A stretch of DNA of 64,000 bases, taken from Physcomitrium patens. Its lineage: Eukaryota; Streptophyta; Bryopsida; Funariales; Funariaceae. The first letter of the stretch is position 1; each line of letters opens with the position of its first letter. The position numbers were made by a program, and so were the translations under genes. The notes beneath the pieces were generated by a model. The model saw only the letters and a program-made list of their open reading frames with translations. It was not told where the DNA came from and did no database searches. This document shows positions 1-12,915 of the stretch, in pieces. The stretch spans positions 16,842,328 through 16,906,327 of the forward strand of contig NC_037257.1 in the NCBI RefSeq assembly GCF_000002425.4, given 5' to 3'.

Positions 1-666
1 GGATCCTACCTAGTCCATTAACCTAAATCCAATTCTAAAGACTTCCATGGTTCTAATTATCTATATAAGTATCTTATCTATACCCTGTTATAACTATTAT
101 TTATTGACTTATTAGACAAGACATTACAATTTTTATAGCCTTTAAGATGACATAATAGAGATGAAGATAATGTGAATAGGTAAAATGTTTATTTAATAAT
201 ATCTTATAGAAAAGATTTTTATAAGCTTTATAGATGTAATTTCACCTTTCTACATGTTTATAAGTAATTGGTAGGTTAGAAACTTAGCCAAAAAATTAGC
301 CATATATTGCATGTGTTAGTAACTTGTGATATAAGCTAATAATGTGGCACACATATAAGAAATTTGCATTGCAAGTTAAGACATGTATCTTATAAATTGG
401 ACATATGTCAAAGGTCCTATAGAATATTGCCACATAGCTTCTAGATAGATAGTATATATAGAAGCAAGAGTAAAGCCTTTTTTACTCTTGTTAATTCTTT
501 TTTTGCTTCTAGTATAGTTTCAAGGATCTCTAGTTTTTTTGTCTTTAGTAATAGGTATTCTAATTTCTTTTTAATACATATACTTCCTTATTTCTATTTT
601 TTCATCTTTCTTTGAAAAAACTTTTATTTATTTATTTACTTTCATCAAGTTTTTATCCTTGATTCA
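1..666 (+). mobile_element. 3' end of a decayed chromovirus (Ty3/gypsy): internal tail plus 3' LTR fragment
   Basis: Bases about 100-165 match the internal tail of the better copy at about 36,775-36,830 (shared stretch ending in a GATGACA..GAGATGAAGAT pattern). From about 166 the sequence matches the LTR family seen at 11049-11594 (GTGAATAGGTAAAAT, then the AGTATATATAGA TATA-like block near 450-463, then the CTCTTGT stretch). The join skips the start of the LTR and the end of the internal region, so an internal deletion spans the junction. The LTR end is placed near 666 by comparison with the solo LTR. The rest of this element lies left of the window, so no TSD can be tested. No coding potential remains. 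Confidence 0.6.
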
Positions 667-675
667 TGCTAATAG

Positions 676-676
<1 letters not shown>

Positions 677-714
<38 letters not shown>

Positions 715-808
715 TTAAATTATAAAAATATTATAAACTTATTTTTTAAATACTAAAAAACTTATAATTATTTTGATATTAAATATCTGATTTTTTTAAA
801 GTATTAAG

Positions 809-854
<46 letters not shown>

Positions 855-864
855 AGAGAGAGAG
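677..864. repeat. Microsatellites (TA)n, (AT)n and (AG)n
   Basis: A (TA)n run covers about 677-712. A second (AT)n run at 811-851 continues directly into an (AG)n run at 853-864. They lie just outside the end of the LTR fragment. Confidence 0.9.
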
Positions 865-3083
865 CTACAAATATTTTGCTATCTTATCAACTAATCTTTT
901 TAATTGTTGCAAATCAAAATAAAGTTAAATTATGCATAAACTTAAGTTTTTTATACTTAAGAATAGTTTCAAATTATTTTCTATAGTAGATTATTAATAT
1001 TTATCTTTTGATAGATTTTTAAAATATTTTTAAAGTATATTTTGAAAATATTATGTTATATTATAGCTATTATAGATATAACTTCAACTTGTTGTATAGC
1101 AAATTTAAATAGAGTAGTTTTATAAATTAAATTAAATAAAAAAATTATCTTATTTTATATAATATTTTATATTATATTTTGTATTATATTTTTTTATTAT
1201 TTTCTAGAATACGTTTTTTCTCTTTAATATAATTGCATTAAATTAAAGTATTGCTTTGTTTTTTTGGCACTATATTATTATATCACAATGTTGAATATTG
1301 AAATATTAATATCTAAATACATCAAGGTTGTTGTCACTAAGATATAATATTTTTGCAAGAATCCATTGGTATTGATTATACGTTGAAATCATTGATATTA
1401 GATTTCTATGTTAGTATGAAAGTGTAAGGTTACAATTGCTAAAGCTTGTCAAAGGTGCACAAAAGAGGCACAAATTTGAATATCTATGCAACACTATAGG
1501 ATAGGCATAGTGTGGCATCACGGGCTGATTGCAATGTAATGGTTTTTTAGAGACACTATTTTTTTTTTTAATTTTTGGTTCATATTTTTGCATAAAATTT
1601 TGATGTAATGCAAGAAGGCAATGCCAGGTTGAATGGATTGCAGTATGAATGCCTTAATAATAATCAAATAAATTAGTTGTCTTCTTGTCATAGTATAGAA
1701 TATTATTAATTGTTGAAAAAACCTATTAACCTCTTTCTTATAAAAGAGAGATAAAAATTTGTTATTAATACTATTTGACTGATTTTTAATTTCATCATCT
1801 TATAAAATAATTTTATCACTTAAGAAATTTATTTTTTAAAATTAAAAATAATGTAATGAATGTTTAGATTACTTAAGTACTAAAAGTATATAAAAGTAAA
1901 TAGAAGCAAGTAGAAACATGTTATATAGATTTCATCTTTTATATGAAATTTTGAGAGAGTTTCTTATATGTAAATTGAATATTTAGACTCCTATTAATAA
2001 GCCTTGTGGCTATTGTAACTTGTTCCACAAGTTTTTTATATTAAGATTTTTTTATTAGAAGTAACCTACTACTTGATGCTTGGCAATAAGCCTCATGGTT
2101 TCTAAAAAGCTTTGGTAAGACTTTATAATCTTGAATTACCTTAAATTGATTGTAAAAATAATTATATTTAAATTAGAGCTCTAATATTAATATTTTGTTT
2201 AGAATAAAATAAAGTAATAAAAAATAAAAACTCAAAATTTTTAATTATAAATATATAATTATAAATAATATAATAAAATATAACTTTAGAATCAATCTAA
2301 ATTGATATTTAATAAATAAAAATAAAAATAAAATAGAATATTAAATTTATCTTCATGATAACCGCCATTTTTTATTTCTTTTTAAGTTAGTAATTCAAAT
2401 GTGAAGAACTTTAAATTTTAACATTCAATTAAAATTTAAATATAAAAAATATTAATTAATATAACTAAAATAATATATTTTTATATAATAAATTTAATTT
2501 TTAAAAGAATTGAATTATAAAATATATTATTATTTTTTTTAAAGAAAAAATATAGATTTTAAATCATAAGTTTTAGGTGAAAAAATAATAAAGAAATAGA
2601 TTTTTAAAAAACTATAAGATTCTATAAGAATTTTTATAATAATCAAATAAATAAATAAATTTTCACCTTGAGGGATCTTTATACTTAAGAGACAAGGTGA
2701 AAGACCAAAAATTCTAAATATTTTGATTTTTAAAATCAAAAAATATTATTTAGTTGGTTTTATTTTTTAAAAAATCAACCAACTAATTCTATGAAAAAAA
2801 TATGAAGTTACATGCATTTTTTTTCTATATTAATTTAGTAATATTATGTCTTAAAATTTCTATTGAATTAATATTTTAAAAAAATTTAAAATTAAGAAAT
2901 TATTATTATTTTTTAAAAATAAATATCAAATATATAAATAAATAAATGAATTAACTTCAATATAATTTTTTTAATTCTAATAATTAAAATATAAATTAAA
3001 GTATTTAGAATTTTATAAAAAGATTTTTTTTCAACTTCATAATTTCTTTTTATATTACAATATATTTAAAAGTCGAAAAATTT

Positions 3084-3085
<2 letters not shown>

Positions 3086-3134
<49 letters not shown>
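3086..3134. repeat. Poly(T) run, 49 bases
   Basis: Uninterrupted T run read directly in the sequence. It could be the reverse complement of a retroposon poly(A) tail, but no LINE or SINE body is seen beside it. Confidence 0.9.
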
Positions 3135-3137
<3 letters not shown>

Positions 3138-3294
3138 TACTAAGCAAAAAAAATTTATAAGACCTTAAACCATGTTTTATGAAAGTAAGTTATTAGGTAT
3201 AAAAATCCTCCAATATTCTTTCAAATCACTTCAAGTATAGATTACTAATCAAGTAATTCTCATAGTTTGAAGGCCTTAATAGTAACACATTCAA

Positions 3295-3297
<3 letters not shown>

Positions 3298-3379
<82 letters not shown>
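3298..3379. repeat. (TA)n microsatellite, about 80 bp
   Basis: Uninterrupted TA dinucleotide array; perfectly palindromic and able to form a cruciform. Confidence 0.95.
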
Positions 3380-3380
<1 letters not shown>

Positions 3381-3604
3381 AAAAAAATATCAATTCCATA
3401 ATTAAAATATCATCTTATTTAATTAAAAAGACATAACAAGCTTATATAAACAACATCATGTCTTTTTTACTTCAAGAAACTATAGAGATATGAATGCCTT
3501 GAAATCCAAAGAAGTGATCGAAAAAAAGTTAAAAAGAATTGAGTGTATATATTAGTGGTCAATAATAAATACCATACTTCTAATAGATAAAACTTAAGTT
3601 TAAT

Positions 3605-3735
3605 AAAATTATATTTAATTGAAGATTTAGTAAAAATATTATTATTTTTTGAATAGTATTTTACTAAGAATATATTGTCAACAAAGACAAGACTTAAAAG
3701 AGTTACAATTCTTTAATAAGATGTACATATTAGAT
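3605..3735 (+). repeat. Dispersed direct repeat, left copy
   Basis: Shares the order ATTATATTTAATTGA-GATTTAGTAAAA, then TTTTTTGAATAGTATTTTA, then ATTCTTTAATAAG with 13814-13950. Same orientation. The two copies flank the chromovirus at 5958-12915. They may be LTRs or internal parts of an older element. Confidence 0.6.
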
Positions 3736-5422
3736 GTAACTTGGATCTTTGAAAAAATTAGGCATATATAATTATTATATATTTAAATATATCTTTTTAA
3801 CTAATATGTGATATAAGTCAAATATTTCTTTTAAGTGGACCAAATAATAAGAAATAATGGATAAGCTTTAAATCAAATAAGGTTTTTTTTAAGAGATTTG
3901 TGTACATGTCATAAGTAAAATAATATGTATAATAAAGCTTATTGAATTTGATAAGTTGTTAGATAAAATGATAGAAAATTACAATATTCATTGTATGTGC
4001 ATAGGATTAGAATAAGGATAGATTAGTTGTTATATTGGATTAGAATTAGATGGATTAAATTTTATTGTATATTATATAGGAGATCTTGAAGCCAAATCAT
4101 GGACATTACATTTTCTATGACTATTATATTTATCTTTTGTATTAAAGAATATTATAGATTGATGTTTTATAGAATCTCAATTAATAATATTATATAAGAA
4201 AATAAAATAATATCTTTATGTAGATCACTTCTTATCAATTTTACCAACTAATTGATATTATTGCAAAGACATAGAAATTGAGGATTAGAATTTGTACATT
4301 GATATTTGAGGTAGTATTTTATGAAATTAAATAAGTAATTTTTTTAAAAAATTATGAAATAGATTTTTTTATTTTAATTTAAAGCCATATAGACATTCTA
4401 TTGTAATTCTTTGTAAAATCTTGTGGAAGGGAGGAGAAAGAAGAGAAAAAAGTATTTTTTTTGTTGTTTATAAAAATTGAAAGAATTAGATAGGTATATG
4501 TATTATTAATAGAGGGGAGTCAATACAATAGAAATTGGAGGTTATAGATTCTTCAGAGATTTAAGAAGTTTGTATATGGTAGTTAATATGAGCATGACCT
4601 TCAAATTAAATCAAAGATTAATATATCATTTGAAAGATATCAAAGAGATTACTATATATTCACCTAAGAGTTTTAATTATTCAAAAGGTGATAAAAATTT
4701 TGTAGATTCATTAGCAAGTTGTATTAATTAAAGAGTTGGTGAATAAAGATTAACTTCACAATAGAGACAATGTTGAATATGGATTTTATGTGTGACACAA
4801 TAAGTATTGTTAGTACTAAGAAATGATTTGTTGACAAAGTGCCAAGTGAGAGTACTACTTACAACTAAGCATATTCTTTGATAAACTAGATAAACTAGAA
4901 GTTAAAATAATAAGGTACTAGATGGATTGATCTCAAGAAAAATTGGAAGAAAAATAAGCTTTATTGGAAGTGCTAGCTCAAACCTAACTAAATAATAAAA
5001 TATTGGATCTTTGTAGAGCTCTACATCCATAGTTTTTAAAGTAGAAAAAGTCAAAAGATTAGTAAGAAGAGAATTCTCTTAGAAGATGATGTGAGAAGAA
5101 ATGAAAATTTATTTGGTGATAATCTTTTAAAGCTTATAATTCTTTTTTATAGAAGAAAAAAAAGCATAATGCATGCATAGGAGCAATTATTTATTTTCAT
5201 CTAAAATTAATCAAAATCCTAACATATGATTTATTGCTAAACAATCAATGATGTGAAATGTTGAATTTCTTTTTATGCCAAAATTCAAATAAAGTATTAT
5301 TATAAAGAATGGCCTTAGTAGAACATTAATTTTAGAAGTAGGTGGTGTATGTGAAAATTTCACTCCAATAAGTCTTAATAAGCTTTGTTTTGTAGATCAT
5401 ACACAAAATACCATTAATCAAG

Positions 5423-5449
5423 TTTTTTTTTTTTTTTTTTTTTTTTTTT
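5423..5449. repeat. Poly(T) run, 27 bases
   Basis: Uninterrupted T run; no adjacent retroposon body is recognised. Confidence 0.85.
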
Positions 5450-5669
5450 GTCACTTTATTTTGTCTTAGTATATATTCCATAATTAATTACTTTTGGATC
5501 TAATAGATTACGAGCTATTAGACAAAGTAAAAAAGAATGTACATTCTTCTTTAATCAAATTGAAACATTTCTATTTTGTGGCTTCTTTAATTTTTAGTCC
5601 AAATATGAAATATTTTAAATACTTCAAAAGACTTGATTTTTTTATTAGAAAAAACCAAATATCATGTAG

Positions 5670-5759
5670 TAGAAGAAGTTGTTGATAAAAATTATATACT
5701 AGAAGAAGTTGTTGATAAAAATTATATACTAGAAGAAGTTGTTGATAAAAATTATATAG
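5670..5759 (+). repeat. 30-bp tandem repeat, three copies
   Basis: Three head-to-tail copies of a 30-bp unit starting TAGAAGAAGTTGTTGATAAA at 5670, 5700 and 5730. They are identical except for the last base of copy 3. Such identity inside badly decayed sequence points to recent expansion or slippage. Confidence 0.95.
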
Positions 5760-5957
5760 TCTTTTAAATTTGATAACATAGGAGTTATAATTTAGTCATT
5801 AAAATTTGAACAAATAATTTTAACTAGATGATTAGCACAAAATATAGCTAAAATTTGAAAATTTTGTATCAATTTATTTTTTATAAAGATATCTTAAACA
5901 TATATAGTACAATACTTTTTAAAGTAAGATTTAAGTAACTATGGCATTTTGTATAAG

Positions 5958-6466
5958 TTTCATAGACATATGTATTTATCTAGATGATAGGAATTATATA
6001 ATAATAAATTTAAGTAAATAGATTTAATAATATCTTATGAAAAACTTCTTAAAATCTTTATTGATTTAATTTTATTTTATATATATTTATAGGTAATCAA
6101 TAGATTAAAAAATTGACTATGAAGAAAGCCATGTGTCTCATATGTTGGCCATTTGTGGTATAAGTTTGCCATTTGTAGTATAAGTTTGCTTTGAAACTTG
6201 ACTTTTAAATTCAATATATTTTTTGCAAATTAAACACATGTTAGAAGTCTTATAAACCATTGCCACGTAGTTGCTAATTAGATAGTATATATAGAGACAA
6301 GAATGAAATCTTTTTTATTCTTATCAATGCCTTTTTAGTCTTAAATCTTGTTTTAAAAGTATCAATTTTTTTTTAAAATTATACTAATTTCAAATGAATA
6401 TCTATTATTTTCATGTAACATAAGAAAGTATTGAAGTTTTATTTATTGTGATTCATACTCAAGATA
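5958..6466 (+). repeat. 5' LTR of the old chromovirus copy
   Basis: Collinear with the 31894-32442 LTR: CATAGACATA start, the TATATATAGAGACAAG block near 6283-6300, and an ATTCATACTC end corresponding to ATTCATGTCTCTGACA. The end is set at 6466 by homology, not by an intact CA terminus. Confidence 0.7.
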
Positions 6467-6709
6467 ATTTGATAAGATTTTTATTTCATTATTTTTTTTT
6501 CTTGAAAAATACATAGATTATCTCACTTCTATTATTTTATTTTAAAGGTTGCATACTATCCATCTTTAAATTAATTTTTTAGTTTTTAAAAATAATTTTA
6601 TTTTAAAAAAAATTAAATTACTTCTCTTTGTCAAATTTTTCATTTGATATTGGAGGTTTCAAATTATCTTCTTTTAATTTAATTTTTTAATTTATTTGAA
6701 TTATCTATG

Positions 6710-9700
6710 AAAGAAAAAATCATGGATACTATTATCAATAGAAATAAGAATAGATTTGCAACTATTGTAGATTTTCACAAGTTTATTAATAATTTTTAAG
6801 GTAGAAATCTCACGTATTTCTAACATCAATTATGGAGATATTTTTTCTACACCTACAGAAGAAGTCAACAATGAAGTTCAAAGTTTATGCCACAAAATTG
6901 TGCCATTAAAAGAAGCAAGTAGATTAAATTTATAATTAAATTAAAAAAGTCTTACTATTATAAGTATGAAAGAGACAAAAATAAGCATATCAAAGAAGTT
7001 TTATGGAATAAGATCAAAATTTCAAAGATTTCTACAATAAATAAAGCTCTATCTAAGGTTGAATCATTCCCAATACTTTGATGGATTTCTTCAAGTTAGT
7101 TTAATAGGTGCACTTTTATCTAGAAGTGTTTTTACTTGATTTGTACCTTTGATGGAAAATGATTTATAATTCTTCTATGATTTCAATTCATTTTTAGAAG
7201 TATTTATGATCACATTTTAAAAAAATAATTAAAAAATAGTAGCAAAGACTAAATTCTTATTTTTACAATAAGAATCATTTTCAGCCACCATATATATTAA
7301 TGAATTTTAAAACCTTACTTGCAACATGGATTGGAATGATAAAGCTCTTATCAATCAAGTTTGATTTGAGTTAAAAGTTAATGTCAAAGATTTATTGTTG
7401 ATAATGTCAAGAATAGATTTATTAAAATAATTTATCACTGAAGCCATTAAATGTAATAATTTATTCTTTAAAAGATGCTAAAAATAAAGGTTTGGTTGTA
7501 GAGATAAAAATCAAGTCATGGCAATAATTTCTAAGTTTTCAAAAGTATATTCATCAAGGCTAAAACTTGTGTAAATTAGTACAATACATTCGAAACTTCT
7601 TACTAAGCAAAAAAAAAATTTATATTATCTAGAAGGTTTGTACTTATATTATAGAAAATCTAAGCATATTTCTTAATATTCTCTACAAAAATAATATTAT
7701 TACCAAATAAGAAATATGATTACACAAAAAGCTCATATGTCAATGCTGATAATTTTTTAATTATAATTGAAACAATGTAGCTAAAATCTTATATAACATC
7801 TAGTAAAGGTCCTATTTTGTCATTAAATCTTTCATCTTATTTTACAATAGATATTTTTTTAGGACCAAAAAATCATAAAGTCTTTATTTTGTTAGATTTA
7901 GGAGCATCAGCTTGTTTTATAGACAAAATTTTTATTAAAAAATAAAAAATATTTTTAGTTAAAAAAATAAGCCCGTGCATGTAGAAGTTATGGATTATTT
8001 TTTATTGTCTTCCAGAAATATTAATTATAAAATTATCCTTTTAAATGTAGCAACTAAAAATTATAATAGCTTAGTAATAGTTAATATGATTAGATCTTTT
8101 TTTAATCCAAAAAATCTAGAATTATTGTGGCTAGAAAAATATAAACCTTAAATATATTGAATTTCTTGTAATCTTGATATTTTATAACTTTTATTTTTTT
8201 GTAGTTGAATCAAAAAAATTTAATCAAAAAATAATCTATAAATTAAATACAATCAAATTCTTATTAGTAGATGTAAGAGCTTTCATGCATGTTGTAAATG
8301 AAATGTTATCTATTGTTATATATGCCACATCCATTTTTGATAATTAAAAGACTTTAAGTTGCATTCCAAATCAATAACAAGATTATGAAGACATTTTTGA
8401 GAAGAAGAATGTACATATTCTTCTAAAGCATTGTCTCTATGATTATTCAATTGATCTTTAAAAAAGAGCTCAATCACCATTTGGACCAATTTATAGCTTA
8501 TTACAAAAAAAAAGTTGGTTGTATTCAAGAAATACATTGACCAAAACTTGGCTAAAACTTTTATACACCATTCTAAATCTCAAGAGTTTTTATCTTATTT
8601 GTGAAGAAAAAAAACATATCACTATAAGTGAATGGACTATTAAAAACATAATAATATCACAATTGTGAATAGATATCATTTATCTTTTATTTTAAGACTT
8701 CTTGATCAACTCAATCAAATATAGTTCTATACAAAAATAGATCTATAAAGAGTATACAACGTGGTTTTCATCAAAAAAAAAGATATATAGAAGATTGTAT
8801 TTTTAATCAAGTATGAATATTTTAGATATAATATCATGTCTTTTTAATTTATAAATGCACCAATTACTTTTCAATATCTCATAAATAATAATTTTTATAA
8901 AAAACTTTATAATTTTATTATTTTTTATCTAAACGACATCTTAATCTAGCTTAAAAACATAAAAGAATATAAACTTTATATTTGTTATGTGTTACAAAAA
9001 CTTAGAAATATAAGATTATATGCCAAAATAAAGAAATGTATATTTTCTACTATTTAAATTGATTTTTAAGATTCATCATTTCAAATGATAGTCTTATGAT
9101 GGATCCTAAGAAGATTTAGATTATTATAAATAAAATATTTCAAAAATAATAAAAACTATATAATATTTTTTATAATTTATCAATTACTATTAAATCTTCA
9201 TTAAGAATTTTTTTCTAATTACAGCTCTACTTATACATTTGACTTGTAAAGCCGAACTTGAATGAAATAAAGAAGTTGAAGCATTATTTGAAGCTTTAAA
9301 GATAACTTCTATTTTTGCACCCATTTTATATCACATCAATTTTTTTGAGGCATTCTTTATGGAAATAGACCCATTAGACTTTATGTTAGGTATTGTATTA
9401 TGACAAATAGAATTAAATGACAAAATCTACCTCAATAGCTTTTTATTCCAAGAAATTTTTAGCAATCTAGATCAACTATAAGATCCATAATAAAAAACTT
9501 TTTGTAATTATGGATTTATTTTAAGAATAATATCATTATCTAAAAGATGCTTCTAATCCAATTATTGTATATATGAATTACAACAATCTCAAATATTTCA
9601 TATCAATATGTATTTTGAATTGAAGTCAAGTCTATTAAAATATGTTTTTATCAAGATTTGAATTTAATATCACTTATTAGCTATAAAAACAATAAGATTT

Positions 9701-11750
9701 GTTAGTTTTTTTTTCTAAATATTCTAATCTAATAAAAAAGAAAAAGATGACGGTTTTAATTAATAAAAAATAATATTTTTAAAGCCAAAATAATTTCATC
9801 TTTAAATAATGAAATCAACATTAATTTTTGATTCAACTTTTTTCAAGTAAGTTCAATTAAATATGTCCTTCAAACTTCTAATTTATGATATTAAAAATAA
9901 TTCTCTTAAGTTTCATAATATTTTAAAGTTAATATTCAAAAATAATCTATTCTATTTTAATGGTCACTTATATATTCCAAAAGATGAAATATAATTACAT
10001 ATTCTTTAAAATCATAATAACTTCTTAACAATAAGATATTTTTGATGTAATAAGAATTTAGAGCTAATATCTATAAATTTTTGGTGGCTTCAAATGTGGG
10101 AGGTAGTTTAAAACTTTATACAATCATGTAATATTTATTCAAGATTAAAAATTCATCATTATTGATCTTATAGATTTCTTCAACCATTACCAATACTCAA
10201 ACAACCATGGTCTTTTATTTCTATAGATTTTATTATAGATCTTCTAATTTAAAGTCATATGATTTTATATTTATTATTATAGATTATTTCATTAAAATGG
10301 TATATTTTGTATTATGTACAAAATCTATTACATGTGAAGAAATAGCTAAATTTTTGCTTGATAATACTTATTGCCATCATGGATAGTAATAAATATTATA
10401 TGGAATAGAATGACATAATTTATATCAAGATTTTAGAAAATCCTTTTTAAAATTTTAAAGATAGATATAAAATTGTCTTTGACTTTTTATCCTCAAACTA
10501 ATGGATAAATAAAACATGTGAATCAAGTTTTGAAAGAATATTTGAATGAATTATCAATTATCATCAAGATGATTGCAAAATTCTTTTTACTGTTAGTAAA
10601 GTTTGCTTATAATAATATGATCTATTTTTTAATTCAATAATTTTTTTAATCAATTATTATTATCATCTATAACTTGATATTTTTAATTTTTTAAAAGTTA
10701 ATAATCTTATGAAAAAAGATTTATCAAATCAATTATCAAAGCTACATATAACAATAAAGGGATAATTAAATGAAGTTCAAAAATAATAAAAGATCAAAGT
10801 GGATATTTATTGCAAAGAACAACCTCAATTCTTTGTAAGCAATAATGTATGGTTAGTTTACATAACATCAAGACTATTTATTTTTATAATAAGTTAGATT
10901 ATTATAGAATTTAAGTATTTTTTATTTATGAGATGAATTCAATTATTTTTTGATTACATCTATTAAAGTCTATGAAAATCCATCTAGTATTCAATGTATC
11001 TTTTTTTGAACCATATAAGGCAATAGATATTCCATGAAGAAGACAAATTATCATAGACATACATAATAACTCTAATAATTATCTAGATAATATGAATAGG
11101 TAAAATTACATAAAAATAGATTGATTTGATAATATCTTATAAAAAAGCTTTTCAAAAGCTTTATAAATTTAGTTTCATCTTTATACATATCTATAGAAGA
11201 TTAATAGATTAGAAACTTGGCTAATAAATTAACCACATATTGATCATGTTGATAGCTTGTGATATAAGTTGATGATGTGGCATATACGTAGGAAATTTCT
11301 TTTGTAAGTTAAAATATTTGTTTTGCAAATTGGATACATGTTGAAGGACCCATAGAATATTACCATATAACTCCTATGTAGATAGTATATATAGAGACAG
11401 GAGTGAAGCCTTCTTCATTCTAATCAATTCTTTCTTTGCTTCTTTTTATTTCAAAGGTCTCTTTTTTTCTTCTTTTTTAATAACAGACATTTTAGTTTTT
11501 TTTAATATAAATATTTATTTTATTTTATTTTATCATCTTTTTTGATAAAAATCTTACTTTTTTATTTACTTTTATTGAATTCTTGTCCTTGAAACAAATT
11601 TTACTTTCTTTTATAGAATAGATAATAATCAAGAGTTTGAAGATGAAGAAATCTAAGACCAAAGGCATTGCCATAATATATTGAAATATCTTGTTCTATG
11701 GCACAAATATAATATTAATAAATACTCAAAAATCTTATGAAAGTTAGTCA
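6710..11750 (+). pseudogene. Decayed gag-pol of the old chromovirus copy
   Basis: Remnants read in order on the plus strand. The gag start near 6735-6850 is like 32700-32830. The aspartic protease motif LLDLGASACF lies at about 7889-7920. Reverse transcriptase covers about 8590-9110, with its YxDD box read as YLND near 8925-8940. RNase H lies at about 9330-9720 and integrase at about 10080-10650. A C-terminal part follows at about 10930-11043, and the chromodomain start at about 11620-11740 lies after the solo LTR. Frameshifts and stops occur throughout, so no product is possible. Boundaries are approximate and by comparison with the other two copies. Confidence 0.65.
11049..11594 (+). mobile_element. 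Solo LTR (chromovirus family) with TSD CAAAT
   Basis: 546 bp, against 549-551 bp for intact LTRs of this family. It starts TATCATAGACA (from TGTCATAGACA) and ends CCTTGAAA (from CCTTGACA). CAAAT at 11044-11048 is repeated at 11595-11599. Flanking sequence is the coding region just upstream of the chromodomain, which is continuous in the copy at 36,380-36,440. A full element inserted here and was later lost by recombination between its LTRs, leaving one LTR. Confidence 0.85.
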
Positions 11751-12387
11751 AAAATCTCCCAAATACAACAAAGAAGATTGATATTTTTATTGATAACATC
11801 TATTAAAATCAAGATGAAGAATATTAAATCTTTGGTATAAAAGAAACAAGGTTAAAAAAATATTTCATTCTACCTTCTATCTTTATTTGTAATTTTGTGT
11901 ATTTGTAAAGCTAATAAAACAGAAAATCAACAACCAACAGATTCAATTCTAAAACCATCATTTTTTGAATTACTAGATGAGACGTTACAATTGTTACAAT
12001 CTTCAAGACGATGTAATAAAAATGAAGACTCTCAAAAATAGCATATTTTTTTTAAATAAATGATGAAATAAAATATATTTGATTTCACAACCTTAAAAGA
12101 GACTCTTGATGTTTGGTAATATTATTAGAGGTAGAAACTACTTTTAATTGTATTCTAAATTTTTTATTTGAAAAAATTAAAAAAAAAAAAAACCTCAAAA
12201 ATTATAAAATTTCAAGGTGGTATTTTTTTCCTAATAAGAGATACTATTAATAGCTGAGATAACCTATCAACTACCTCTAAAAAAAAGAAAGATCAAAATA
12301 TGTGGAAAATATAATTTATTGCATCTTGGACTTTCTTAATATATAATTATGGCTCCTTGTAGAACTTAATTCTAGAAGAGATGATAA

Positions 12388-12915
12388 TGTCATAGACATA
12401 TATATTTACTTAGATTAAAGGTGTTATATAGAAGTAAGTAGAAGTAAATAAATTTGATAATATTTTGTAAAAAACTTCTTAGAAGCTCCATAGATTCACT
12501 TTGACTTTTATATATATTTATAGGTGATTGGTAGATTGAAAACATGGCCAACAAATTAGCTATGTATTACATATATTGGCCATTAGTAATAGAAGTTTGT
12601 CATGTGATATACATGTGAAACTTATTTTGTAAATTTGACATGTGTCTTGCAAGTTGGATATATATTAGAAGTCCTATAGAACATTGCCATATATTTTCTA
12701 GTTAGATAGTATATATAGAGACAAAGTAAAGCCTTCTTCACTTTTATTAATACCTTTTTAGTCTTTAGTCTTATTTTAAAAGTCTTTTTTCTTCTTATTT
12801 TTAGTAATAGTTATTCTAATTTCAAAATAATATCAATTTTAAGTAAATGTCTATTTTTTTCAAATTATACAAGAAAATATTGATATTTTATTTATTATGA
12901 TTCATGTATTTAATA
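12388..12915 (+). repeat. 3' LTR of the old chromovirus copy
   Basis: Starts TGTCATAGACATATATATTT directly after the polypurine-like AGAAGAGATGATAA. It has the same TATATATAGAGACAAAG block near 12712-12727 as the 5' LTR. The right end is uncertain by some bases (ATTCATGTATTTAATA). Confidence 0.7.

Larger units (their letters stand above)
865..5957. other. AT-rich degenerate sequence without a recognisable gene
   Basis: About 5 kb of very AT-rich sequence with stops in all frames. The ORFs here (for example 1411-1593, 2539-2739 and 5494-5685) have no family motifs and AT-driven composition. The block contains a 49-base T run, an 80-bp (TA)n array and a 30-bp tandem repeat, listed separately. 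A stretch at about 3605-3735 recurs at 13814-13950, so part of this block is probably an older transposon that I cannot classify. Confidence 0.5.
5958..12915 (+). mobile_element. Old full-length chromovirus (Ty3/gypsy) copy, interrupted by a solo LTR
   Basis: The 5' LTR is about 5958-6466 (starts TTTCATAGACA, from TGTCATAGACA) and the 3' LTR about 12388-12915 (starts TGTCATAGACA). The purine-rich AGAAGAGATGATAA precedes the 3' LTR as a polypurine tract. Internal order is gag, protease, reverse transcriptase, RNase H, integrase, chromodomain, all on the plus strand by comparison with the minus-strand copy at 16862-23232. Without the solo LTR and its TSD the length is about 6.4 kb, the same as that copy. 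No convincing TSD remains. Many CAA/CAG to TAA/TAG and TGG to TAG/TGA changes are visible, so it is an inactive old copy. Confidence 0.8.

Noticed and set aside
1411-2739. Short minus ORFs in AT-rich DNA
   Set aside because: Phe/Ile/Leu/Lys-rich composition expected from AT content, no motif and no support from splice sites.
3086-3134. Poly(T) as the tail of a LINE or SINE
   Set aside because: No LINE ORF, SINE A/B boxes or TSD were found on either side.
5670-5759. CRISPR-like repeat (30-bp units)
   Set aside because: The units are directly adjacent with no spacers, and the sequence is eukaryotic.
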